Origin: Pseudomaricurvus sp965656525
GTDB lineage: Bacteria > Pseudomonadota > Gammaproteobacteria > Pseudomonadales > Cellvibrionaceae
Assembly: GCA_965656525.1 (NCBI GenBank)
Contig: CBFHKY010000004.1
Coordinates: 1 to 64,000, forward strand
Length of the DNA: 64,000 nt
Direction of reading: 5' to 3'
The notes under the pieces are model-generated. The model saw only the letters and a program-made list of their open reading frames with translations, had not been told where the DNA came from and searched no databases. Each line of letters begins with the position of its first letter. The stretch's first letter is position 1. The position numbers were made by a program, and so were the translations under genes. Of the stretch, positions 46,720-54,460 are shown one piece after another.

Positions 46720-48081
46720 TCATGTTCCATCAACGCTGTCACTTTCACGATCATAACGCCGCCAAGTGCTGCTGTTATCTAGGGATTGTAAATAACGCAG
46801 TTTTTCCCCGATTTTTTGTTCTAGTCCACGATCAACAGGATGATAGTATTGCCGCGGCTCGATACTGTCGGGAAAGTAGCATTCCCCGGCGGCGTATGCA
46901 CCCGGCTCGTCGTGGGCGTATTTGTATTGCTCACCGTACGACATGGATTTCATCAATGTCGTTGGTGCATTACGCAAATGCAACGGGACATCGTGACTGG
47001 GCTCGGATTTTACATCTGCCATAGCTTGGTTAAAAGCCTTATATACCGCATTGCTTTTAGGTGCCGCCGCCAAATAGACTAAAGCTTGTGCAATGGCCAG
47101 CTCACCTTCAGGGCTACCAAGCCGCTCTTGCACGTCCCAGGCATTAAGGCAAATCTGTAAAGCGCGCGGATCTGCATTGCCAATATCCTCACTGGCCATA
47201 CGCACCACTCGGCGGGCAATGTACAAAGCATCACAACCCCCATCGAGCATTCGAGCAAACCAATACAGCGCGCCATCCACACTGGAACCACGCACGGATT
47301 TGTGCAGAGCGGATATTTGCTCGTAAAATACGTCACCGCCGCGATCAAAACGTCTGATCTCGGTCGAGAGGATTTCCTGAACCACGCGAGTGGTAATCAC
47401 TTTAGTACTGCCATGCTCTTCGGCCAAATCACTGGCGATTTCCAACAGGTTAAGGATCTTTCGAGCATCACCATCGGCCGCATGCGCCAAGGTGGCGAGT
47501 TCATCCTCGGCAATCTCTATTCGGATACTGCCGAGCCCCCTAGCCGAATCCTGCAAGGCTTTCTTGGCAATCTTAATCAAGTGCGAGTGCTCTAATGAGC
47601 GAAGTACGTACACGCGACAACGAGACAATAAAGCGTTATTTAAAGAAAAAGACGGGTTTTCTGTGGTCGCGCCAATAAAAATCAGCGTACCGTCTTCAAC
47701 ATAGGGCAAAAAGGCATCTTGCTGAGCCTTGTTAAATCGGTGAACTTCATCAACAAACAACAACGTTTTGCGGCCACTTTGCTGTTGCAGTTGCTGAGCC
47801 ATAACCACTGCTGCACGGATCTCTTTTACCCCCGCAAGTACCGCAGAAACCGTCTCAAAATGCGCATCGCTGAGTTCCGCTAGCATTTTAGCCATTGAGG
47901 TTTTACCCACCCCCGGAGGCCCCCAAAGCACCATAGAGTGGAGCTGATGGCGTTCGATCACCTCCCTTAGCGGTTTGCCCTTGCCAAAAAGATGCTCTTG
48001 CCCAATATAATCTTCGGGCTCTCGCGGACGCATACGGGCAGCCAGTGGCTGGTACACCGGCTGTGAAAACAGATCAGTCAT
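46720..48081 (-). CDS. rarA: Replication-associated recombination protein A (AAA+ ATPase)
   Basis: A 453-residue clamp-loader-like AAA+ ATPase (MgsA/RarA, WRNIP1 homologue) acting at stalled replication forks. Walker A is GPPGVGKT at residues 54-61, Walker B is LLFVDEVHRFNKAQQDAFLP near 108-127, and sensor 1 is FIGATTENPSFSLNNALLSR. The tetramerisation domain is typical: YWFARMLDGGCDALYIARRV, VRMASEDIGNADPRAL, GECYFPDSIEPRQYYHPVDR. Its start overlaps the end of lolA by 8 bases, so the two are probably co-transcribed. Confidence 0.97.
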   Translation of the reverse strand: MTDLFSQPVYQPLAARMRPREPEDYIGQEHLFGKGKPLREVIERHQLHSMVLWGPPGVGKTSMAKMLAELSDAHFETVSAVLAGVKEIRAAVVMAQQLQQQSGRKTLLFVDEVHRFNKAQQDAFLPYVEDGTLIFIGATTENPSFSLNNALLSRCRVYVLRSLEHSHLIKIAKKALQDSARGLGSIRIEIAEDELATLAHAADGDARKILNLLEIASDLAEEHGSTKVITTRVVQEILSTEIRRFDRGGDVFYEQISALHKSVRGSSVDGALYWFARMLDGGCDALYIARRVVRMASEDIGNADPRALQICLNAWDVQERLGSPEGELAIAQALVYLAAAPKSNAVYKAFNQAMADVKSEPSHDVPLHLRNAPTTLMKSMSYGEQYKYAHDEPGAYAAGECYFPDSIEPRQYYHPVDRGLEQKIGEKLRYLQSLDNSSTWRRYDRESDSVDGT

Positions 48082-48697
48082 GAATTAGCACATCAACACC
48101 AACAGGTACTTTAAATTCATACGCTTGCACAGAATCAAGCGGCCGCGATTGTACATTAGCCAACAAGAATTGCGTTTCTTGTCCTAGGCTGTCTGAAACA
48201 ATCATCGAAGATAGCTGTTCTGCCGCGAACACGATTTCCAACGCGGTAAACGTTTGCGGTGTATCTTTTGGTTTTAGTATAAAGCCATTCTCGGTGGCTT
48301 CTACGACGAACTTTTTGCGCAGTTCTTCGGCATTATTCGACAGAATCACGGCAGGCGTATTGAGACTGTTTTGATCCAGCTTTGAGATGGTCACCTGTTC
48401 TAAATCTGGATCATACAACCAGACCTGATCACCATTACTCATAAGCACCTGTGGAAAAGGTTCGGTTGTCTCCCAGCGCAATAGCCCAGGCGGCTGCATG
48501 GTAAATGAACCGGATGACTCTTGAATCAGCTCTTGATCAGCGGTGTATTGTCGCTGTGTAAAATCACCATGTAGAGCTTCGAAGCCGGCTAACTTTTTGG
48601 TCAATTCAGCAGCAGCATCTTGCGCTGATGCCAGTGCCACCTGCACTGTGAACAAACCTAAAACGAACACACTATAAACACAAAGTCGGAGACTCAA
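48074..48697 (-). CDS. lolA: Outer-membrane lipoprotein carrier LolA
   Basis: A 207-residue periplasmic chaperone that ferries lipoproteins from LolCDE to LolB. It has a signal peptide (CVYSVFVLGLFTVQVALASA, cleavage near ASA-QD). The mature protein has HGDFTQRQYTADQELIQESS, SFTMQPPGLLRWETTEPFPQ (conserved Arg), and DQVWLYDPDLEQVTI. It ends in FKVPVGVDVLIHD. Length is normal (about 185 mature). In the operon ftsK-lolA-rarA, as in other gammaproteobacteria. Confidence 0.96.
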   Translation of the reverse strand: MSLRLCVYSVFVLGLFTVQVALASAQDAAAELTKKLAGFEALHGDFTQRQYTADQELIQESSGSFTMQPPGLLRWETTEPFPQVLMSNGDQVWLYDPDLEQVTISKLDQNSLNTPAVILSNNAEELRKKFVVEATENGFILKPKDTPQTFTALEIVFAAEQLSSMIVSDSLGQETQFLLANVQSRPLDSVQAYEFKVPVGVDVLIHD

Positions 48698-48748
48698 ATT
48701 AAACCCTCTAGATCACTATTTTTTATAACGCTGCACGACGCAGCGTAA

Positions 48749-51103
48749 CTAATGCTTGGGAGGCGCGGGTGCCAATACTTCGCGGCTGCCGTTGTTGCCC
48801 ATTTCGGTGACGACGCCAGCCTGCTCCATGGTTTCGATCAGTCGCGCGGCGCGGTTATAACCTACACGCAACTTGCGTTGCACAGATGAAATAGAGGCTT
48901 TGCGAGTTTCGGTCACAAAAGCGACGGCCTCATCATACAGCGGATCTGATTCATCATCGCCGCCTTCACCATCACCATCTGACGCCAAGCCGGGAACAGG
49001 AATGCTGTTGGTGCTGTCATCTACGACACCATCCAAGTAATCCGGTTCACCGCGACGCTTCCAATCCTCAACGACTTTGTGCACTTCATGATCATCCACA
49101 AAAGCCCCATGAACACGCAATGGCAAACTGGTTCCAGGCGGGAGGTACAGCATGTCGCCGTGTCCCAATAACTGTTCCGCTCCGCCTTGATCCAAAATGG
49201 TTCTCGAATCAATTTTCGAAGACACTTGAAACGCAATACGAGTAGGTACGTTAGCTTTAATTAACCCGGTGATCACATCTACAGAGGGCCTTTGGGTCGC
49301 TAGGATAAGGTGGATACCGGCCGCCCGCGCTTTTTGTGCAATACGAGCAATAAGCTGTTCAACTTTTTTGCCGACGATCATCATCATATCGGCGAACTCG
49401 TCAATCACCACCACAATAGCCGGTAGCGTTTCTAACATGGGCGCAGGCGCCTCTTCTTCCCCCGCAACAAAATGCTCTTCGGGTTTCCACAGTGGGTCTG
49501 GAATCGGCTCACCTTTGCGGTTGGCTTCTTCCACCTTGCGATTGAAGCCTGCTAAATTACGCACACCCATCGCCGCCATCAGTTTATAGCGTCGCTCCAT
49601 TTCACCCACACTCCAACGCAGGCCATTGGCGGCGTCTTTCATATCGGTGATCACAGGGGTTAACAAATGCGGAATGCCCTCATACACCGACAATTCCAGC
49701 ATCTTAGGATCCACAAGGATCAAGCGAACGTCTTTCGGTGTGGATTTGTACAATAGGCTCAACAACATCACGTTGACACCAACCGACTTACCCGAACCTG
49801 TTGTGCCGGCAACCAATAAGTGCGGCATTTTTGCTAAATCAGCAACAATCGGCTCGCCTTCAATGTCGTGACCGAGCGCCATGGTCAACGGCGACTTTGC
49901 ACTGTCATACACGTCAGACGCTAGCACCTCACTGAGGCGTACAATTTCGCGGTGCTCGTTGGGAATTTCAATACCCACCACTGATTTTCCGGGAATCACC
50001 TCGACCACTCGCACACTGATCACAGCCAGCGACCGTGCTAAGTCTTTAGCGAGGTTGGTAATGCGGCTGGCCTTTACACCAGCGGCAGGCTGTAATTCAA
50101 AGCGCGTAACCACGGGGCCCGGCAATACCGAAACCACTTCCGCATCCACATTGAAATCTTTGAGCTTAAGCTCCAACAGGCGCGACATCGCCTCTAAAGA
50201 TTCTTTTGAATAACCTTTGTCATGGCTTTTATCTGCCGGATCCAAGAGATTAATCGGCGGTAACTCACCTATCACCTGTCCATCAAACAGTGAGGTTTGC
50301 TTCTCTTGTAAAACCCTAGGGCTGGGCTTGGCTTTTTTTACCGGCTCAGTAATTTTGGGCGGCACTCGATCCTTTTGTTTGGCCACCTGCTTTTCAATGG
50401 CAACTCGTCGTTCGGCTTGATGTTGTGATACTTGTTTTTTCTCAGCTCGTGACTCGCGCCTTTTGCGCCAATACGCGCCGCAACGTTGGACGAAACGCAA
50501 TGTCGCCGCCCCAATCGCATCCATCAACTTCAACCAAGAAAGATCGGTGAATACCGTTAAGCCGAATAAAAATACCGCCAACAACAACAGCGTACCACCG
50601 ACATAGCTAAACGCCGATTCCACACCACTGGCAACACTAGACCCTAACAACCCGCCATTGGAAAACGGTAAATCACTGGACTGCAAACCAAAATACATAC
50701 TGGTCATTGCGGTAGAAGAAATCATCACCAACACAAAGCCCACTACTCGCAATCCGACGATCACAGCATCAAACCCGCCTGGACGGTTACGCTCCCTGAA
50801 CACCAGCCAAGCACGATAAGCAATCAAACAGGGAAACAAATAAGCGGTATAGCCAAAAAGAGAGAAAAAGACATCGCCGAGCCAAGCCCCAAAAACGCCT
50901 CCTGCATTTTGAATAGAAGAACCTGTACCTGTACTGGACCAACCTGGGTCTGAAGGCGCATAAGTTACTAAGGCCATCATCAGAAACAGACAAAGAGCGA
51001 CCAGGCCGATCAAAGCCCCCTCTGTTAATATCTGAATCGAGCGCGAAGAGCGCGGCTCGCTGACGCCAGTGGTTGGGTTTGGTTTTGAAGTCAAGCGTAT
51101 CAC
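48749..51103 (-). CDS. ftsK: DNA translocase FtsK
   Basis: A 784-residue division-septum DNA pump. Four membrane helices occur in the first 190 residues (for example ALIGLVALCLFLMMALVTYA and YTAYLFPCLIAYRAWLVF). A short charged linker (about 210-290) is far shorter than in E. coli. The alpha and beta motor domains follow: Walker A VAGTTGSGKSVGVN near 435 and Walker B AIVVVIDEFADMMM near 564. The C-terminal gamma winged helix (SSVQRKLRVGYNRAARLIET) reads KOPS sites. This is the SpoIIIE-like length found in pseudomonads. Confidence 0.97.
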   Translation of the reverse strand: MIRLTSKPNPTTGVSEPRSSRSIQILTEGALIGLVALCLFLMMALVTYAPSDPGWSSTGTGSSIQNAGGVFGAWLGDVFFSLFGYTAYLFPCLIAYRAWLVFRERNRPGGFDAVIVGLRVVGFVLVMISSTAMTSMYFGLQSSDLPFSNGGLLGSSVASGVESAFSYVGGTLLLLAVFLFGLTVFTDLSWLKLMDAIGAATLRFVQRCGAYWRKRRESRAEKKQVSQHQAERRVAIEKQVAKQKDRVPPKITEPVKKAKPSPRVLQEKQTSLFDGQVIGELPPINLLDPADKSHDKGYSKESLEAMSRLLELKLKDFNVDAEVVSVLPGPVVTRFELQPAAGVKASRITNLAKDLARSLAVISVRVVEVIPGKSVVGIEIPNEHREIVRLSEVLASDVYDSAKSPLTMALGHDIEGEPIVADLAKMPHLLVAGTTGSGKSVGVNVMLLSLLYKSTPKDVRLILVDPKMLELSVYEGIPHLLTPVITDMKDAANGLRWSVGEMERRYKLMAAMGVRNLAGFNRKVEEANRKGEPIPDPLWKPEEHFVAGEEEAPAPMLETLPAIVVVIDEFADMMMIVGKKVEQLIARIAQKARAAGIHLILATQRPSVDVITGLIKANVPTRIAFQVSSKIDSRTILDQGGAEQLLGHGDMLYLPPGTSLPLRVHGAFVDDHEVHKVVEDWKRRGEPDYLDGVVDDSTNSIPVPGLASDGDGEGGDDESDPLYDEAVAFVTETRKASISSVQRKLRVGYNRAARLIETMEQAGVVTEMGNNGSREVLAPAPPKH

Positions 51104-51487
51104 CCGTTGTTTGCGTTATTCGCAATGCTCAGCGAACAACCACGAAGGGGTCGTTGCTGGCATTATGATTATGGTTCCTATTCTAACATTAATCCCAAAG
51201 GTATCTGTGAAAGGCACCTGAATATCGTATTTTTTTGGCTAATCGACTGGCAACTCACCAGTGCCGACCAACACACCGTCAAAACTGACTAGGGTTCCAC
51301 AGTTAACTTGTAGCTCTCTGCATGCTTGCGTCACAGGCGCACCATGACACTGTCAACAAAACCCTTTAAGCTGCAACACAAATAGGCTCAGCCAATCGTA
51401 TCAATTGGCGCACCATACTAGAGGTTATTCTTTCTTTTACCTATCATTAGGCCACCTTGAACGCCGATCATCAAAGGAAAGCAACAA
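51104..51487. promoter_or_regulatory. Divergent intergenic region ftsK / trxB
   Basis: 384 bases between divergent genes, holding both promoters. I see no convincing gene, tRNA or long repeat; a 61-codon open frame on the plus strand here looks non-coding. Confidence 0.4.
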
Positions 51488-52435
51488 ATGGCAGACTCAC
51501 AACATCATCAGGTAATCATTCTAGGGTCAGGCCCTGCTGGTTACAGCGCCGCTATCTATGCAGCTCGCGCTAACTTGAAGCCCGTAGTTATCACTGGGAT
51601 GCAACAAGGTGGTCAATTAACCACCACCACTGAAGTAGAAAATTGGCCGGGTGGTATTGCCGAACTTCAGGGTCCGGATTTGATGATGCAAATGCAGGCT
51701 CACGCCGAACGCTTTGATACTCAAATTCTATTTGATCACATTCATGAAACCGATTTGAGCCAACGCCCTTTTGTTTTAAAAGGCTCAAACACATACACCT
51801 GTGATGCATTGATTATCTCTACCGGTGCTTCGGCACAATATCTTGGTCTTCCTTCCGAAGAGGCCTTTATGGGCAAGGGTGTCAGCGCCTGCGCAACCTG
51901 TGATGGCTTTTTCTATCGCAATAAAAAGGTTGCGGTCATTGGAGGTGGTAACACCGCCGTAGAAGAAGCGCTGTACCTATCAAACATCGCCTCTGAGGTG
52001 ACTTTGGTCCACCGCCGTGACAGCCTTCGCTCTGAAAAAATCTTACAAGATAAGCTGTTAGCAAAAGCCGAAAATGGCAACGTAAAACTGGCTTGGAATC
52101 ATACTTTGGACGAAGTCTTGGGTGATGAATCTGGCGTAACCGGTTTGAGACTGCGCAGCACCGAAAATGATGAGACCCAAGAAATTGATGTAGCTGGTGT
52201 GTTTATCGCCATTGGACACAAACCAAATACAGACATTTTTGAGGGTCAGTTGGATATGAAGGACGGGTATATCACTGTGAAAAGCGGAACCAATGGTGAA
52301 GCCACACACACCAGCATTCCTGGTGTGTTCGCAGCCGGCGACGTAGCTGATCATATCTATCGTCAAGCTATCACTTCGGCAGGTTCAGGCTGTATGGCTG
52401 CACTGGACGCTGAAAAGTACTTAGATGATCTCTGA
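51488..52435 (+). CDS. trxB: Thioredoxin-disulfide reductase
   Basis: A 315-residue low-molecular-weight flavoenzyme that reduces thioredoxin with NADPH. FAD site: VIILGSGPAGYSAAIYAARA. Redox disulfide: SACATCDGFFY with CATC. NADPH site: VAVIGGGNTAVEEALYLSNI followed by VHRRDSLRSEK. C-terminal FAD motif: GVFAAGDVADHIYRQAITSA. Starts after AAGGAAAGCAACAA. Supplies reductant to MsrA among others. Followed by aat in the same direction with 42 bases between. Confidence 0.98.
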   Translation: MADSQHHQVIILGSGPAGYSAAIYAARANLKPVVITGMQQGGQLTTTTEVENWPGGIAELQGPDLMMQMQAHAERFDTQILFDHIHETDLSQRPFVLKGSNTYTCDALIISTGASAQYLGLPSEEAFMGKGVSACATCDGFFYRNKKVAVIGGGNTAVEEALYLSNIASEVTLVHRRDSLRSEKILQDKLLAKAENGNVKLAWNHTLDEVLGDESGVTGLRLRSTENDETQEIDVAGVFIAIGHKPNTDIFEGQLDMKDGYITVKSGTNGEATHTSIPGVFAAGDVADHIYRQAITSAGSGCMAALDAEKYLDDL

Positions 52436-52477
52436 TCAGTATTAGCCAATGTTTAATGCCCCCAGAAGGCCATAGCC

Positions 52478-53236
52478 ATGAGCATGCTTCCTTGGCTTGA
52501 AGCAGGATCCATAGCTTTTCCGCCTGTCAGTAAAGCCTTAGATGAGCCTAACGGCTTGCTGGCAGCGGGTGGTGATCTATGTTCAGATCAACTGTTGGCG
52601 GCCTACCAGAAAGGTATTTTTCCTTGGTATTCAGAGGGCCAGCCTATCTTGTGGTGGAGCCCTTCTCCGCGTTTAATCATTCGCCCCTCAGATCTTCATG
52701 TTTCTAAAAGCATGGCGAAGCTGTTAAAAAGAAAACCTTTCAGCGTGACCACAAACGTTTGCTTTCAAGACGTTATGGAAGCGTGTGCAGCACCAAGGGA
52801 AGGCGAAGATGGTACGTGGATTTGCCCAGATATGATAAACGCCTACTGCCAGTTAAACGAATTAGGATACGCGCACTCTATCGAGGTGTGGGAGGAATCT
52901 GAGTTAATTGGCGGCCTCTATGGCTTAGCAATTGGAGGTTTGTTCTTTGGCGAGTCTATGTTTAGCCGAAAAAGTAACGCCTCTAAGTACGGCTTCATCA
53001 CGCTAGTTAAAGCATTGGAAACAGCTGGCTACCAAGCTATCGACTGCCAAGTTTATACTCCTCACTTGGCTAGCCTTGGCGCACGAGAAGTCGACCGACA
53101 AGCATTCGAGAAAATGTTGCGCGATTATATCCCCTCGACCTTAAGCCCCCGCCTTTGGCCTCCTGCGGGCTTTTCTGAAAGTTCTGCTCGCGGCGTTATC
53201 ACTACCTCCAAGTCTTCGGCACCTGGTTCTGTATGA
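52478..53236 (+). CDS. aat: Leucyl/phenylalanyl-tRNA-protein transferase
   Basis: A 252-residue enzyme that adds Leu or Phe to proteins with N-terminal Arg or Lys, creating N-degrons for ClpS-ClpAP (both encoded nearby). Family segments are FPPVSKALDEPNGLLAAGGD, YQKGIFPWYSEGQPILWWSP, WICPDMINAYCQLNELGYAH, SIEVWE and GGLYGLAIGGLFFGESMFSR. The Ser/Ala-rich last 25 residues are variable. Its TGA overlaps the bpt ATG (ATGA). Confidence 0.97.
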   Translation: MSMLPWLEAGSIAFPPVSKALDEPNGLLAAGGDLCSDQLLAAYQKGIFPWYSEGQPILWWSPSPRLIIRPSDLHVSKSMAKLLKRKPFSVTTNVCFQDVMEACAAPREGEDGTWICPDMINAYCQLNELGYAHSIEVWEESELIGGLYGLAIGGLFFGESMFSRKSNASKYGFITLVKALETAGYQAIDCQVYTPHLASLGAREVDRQAFEKMLRDYIPSTLSPRLWPPAGFSESSARGVITTSKSSAPGSV

Positions 53237-53940
53237 CTGATTTATCAACACTGCGACTGTTTGCAACCCAGCCCCATCCTTGCAGCTACCTGGATGAAGT
53301 TGAGGCTACCAGCGTGTTTGTGGACCCTGACCACCCTATTGACAAAGCACTCTATAGCAACCTATCTGAACGAGGCTTTCGTCGCAGCGGTCCACACCTT
53401 TACATTCCGCGTTGCGATACCTGTAATGCATGCGTACCAACTCGAATTCCCGCAGATAGCTTTGTACGCACCCGCAAACAGCGCAAATGTTGGAACCGCA
53501 ATCAAGATTTGTTAGTCAGCAGTGTGAACAATATTCAAAGCGAAGAACACTACAACCTCTACGCCAAGTATATTTCTGTGCGGCACAAAGATGGGGACAT
53601 GTACCCCCCTTCAAAAGAACAATACTTAAGCTTTCTTACATCCGAGTGGGGTGTTACCGAATATTTAGAATTTCGGTTAGATGGAACACTCATTGCCGTT
53701 GCCGTTACGGATAGGCTCCAAAATGGGTACTCGGCCGTTTATACCTTCTACGACCCAACACACGACAAGCGCAGTCTTGGTGTATTTGCCGTTCTTTGGC
53801 AAATACACATGGTAAATATTTTGAAGCTGGAATCACTGTATTTAGGCTATTGGATTAAAGAATGCGCCAAGATGAAGTATAAAACCGAGTACCGTCCGCT
53901 CGAAATGCTCATTGAAGGGCGATGGCTGCGGATTAAATGA
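53233..53940 (+). CDS. bpt: Aspartate/glutamate leucyltransferase (arginyltransferase family)
   Basis: A 235-residue ATE1-fold aminoacyl-tRNA transferase. Bacterial members near aat (Bpt) add Leu to N-terminal Asp or Glu, the second route into the N-degron pathway. Cys-rich start YIPRCDTCNACVPTRIP, then VRTRKQRKCWNRNQDLLVS, and the C-terminal YLGYWIKECAKMKYKTEYRP. The old name ate is also used. Substrate assignment is inferred from the family and neighbours, not seen. Coupled to aat by a 4-base overlap. Confidence 0.93.
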   Translation: MTDLSTLRLFATQPHPCSYLDEVEATSVFVDPDHPIDKALYSNLSERGFRRSGPHLYIPRCDTCNACVPTRIPADSFVRTRKQRKCWNRNQDLLVSSVNNIQSEEHYNLYAKYISVRHKDGDMYPPSKEQYLSFLTSEWGVTEYLEFRLDGTLIAVAVTDRLQNGYSAVYTFYDPTHDKRSLGVFAVLWQIHMVNILKLESLYLGYWIKECAKMKYKTEYRPLEMLIEGRWLRIK

Positions 53941-53986
53941 CCATTCACTCTTGGCTAGAGAGTGGTTTTCAGGCACAATTCACGCC

Positions 53987-54002
53987 TGCTCGAAACCGAG
54001 CA
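53987..54002 (+). promoter_or_regulatory. Small hairpin in the infA leader
   Basis: TGCTCG / CGAGCA with loop AAAC, 33 bases before the infA start codon. Stem of six base pairs; may tune infA translation. Weak evidence. Confidence 0.3.
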
Positions 54003-54035
54003 TCAGATTTGTAAGCAATTGAGGGCCTTGGCCGA

Positions 54036-54254
54036 ATGGCAAAAGAAGACAATTTTGAAATGGAAGGGGAAGTCATTGACACCCTACCTAACACCACTTT
54101 CCGCGTAAAGCTCGAAAATGGTCACGTGGTGACAGCACATATCTCTGGCAAAATGCGTAAAAACTACATCCGTATCTTAACGGGTGACAAAGTTAAAGTT
54201 GAGCTAACGCCTTACGACCTCAGCAAGGGCCGCATCACATACCGAGCTCGCTGA
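54036..54254 (+). CDS. infA: Translation initiation factor IF-1
   Basis: A 72-residue S1-fold (OB) factor that occupies the ribosomal A site during initiation. It starts MAKEDNFEMEGEVIDTLPNT and continues FRVKLENGHVVTAHISGKMR, then KNYIRILTGDKVKVELTPYD and GRITYRAR, near-identical in pattern to E. coli IF-1. It is followed by a strong terminator. In many relatives a tRNA-Ser gene lies next to infA; none is recognisable here. Confidence 0.98.
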   Translation: MAKEDNFEMEGEVIDTLPNTTFRVKLENGHVVTAHISGKMRKNYIRILTGDKVKVELTPYDLSKGRITYRAR

Positions 54255-54276
54255 TACCTACCTTTTTCCCTCGCAA

Positions 54277-54321
54277 AAACCAAAAGTAAGTGGCTGTTGT
54301 TTTAACAACAGTTACTGGTTT
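54277..54321 (+). other. Imperfect hairpin after infA
   Basis: Paired blocks AAACC/GGTTT, GTAA/TTAC and CTGTTGTT/AACAACAG around a two-base loop, 22 bases after infA. Internal asymmetries interrupt the stem. It may be a 3'-UTR structure; the terminator lies further on. Confidence 0.35.
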
Positions 54322-54413
54322 GGTGTGTCTCCTTGATGGCAAATTGATTGCAGGAGTTCCACTCGATAAGTGGACACCATAAGTCTAGCTAGCCACCAAC
54401 ACAATCAGAGGCC

Positions 54414-54440
54414 AGTAGCGGCAAAAAGCCGCTACTTTTT
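54414..54440 (+). terminator. Rho-independent terminator of infA
   Basis: Perfect stem AGTAGCGGC (54414-54422) / GCCGCTACT (54428-54436), loop AAAAA, followed by a T run. It lies between the convergent infA and clpA; the T run suits the plus strand. Confidence 0.88.
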
Positions 54441-54460
54441 AAAGACCGAATAAAAACAAT

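Noticed and set aside
51107..51292. 61-codon frame in the ftsK/trxB spacer
   Set aside because: No ribosome site or recognisable product; overlaps the promoter region.
54255..54460. Possible tRNA gene next to infA
   Set aside because: No cloverleaf, T-loop or acceptor stem pattern could be found by eye.
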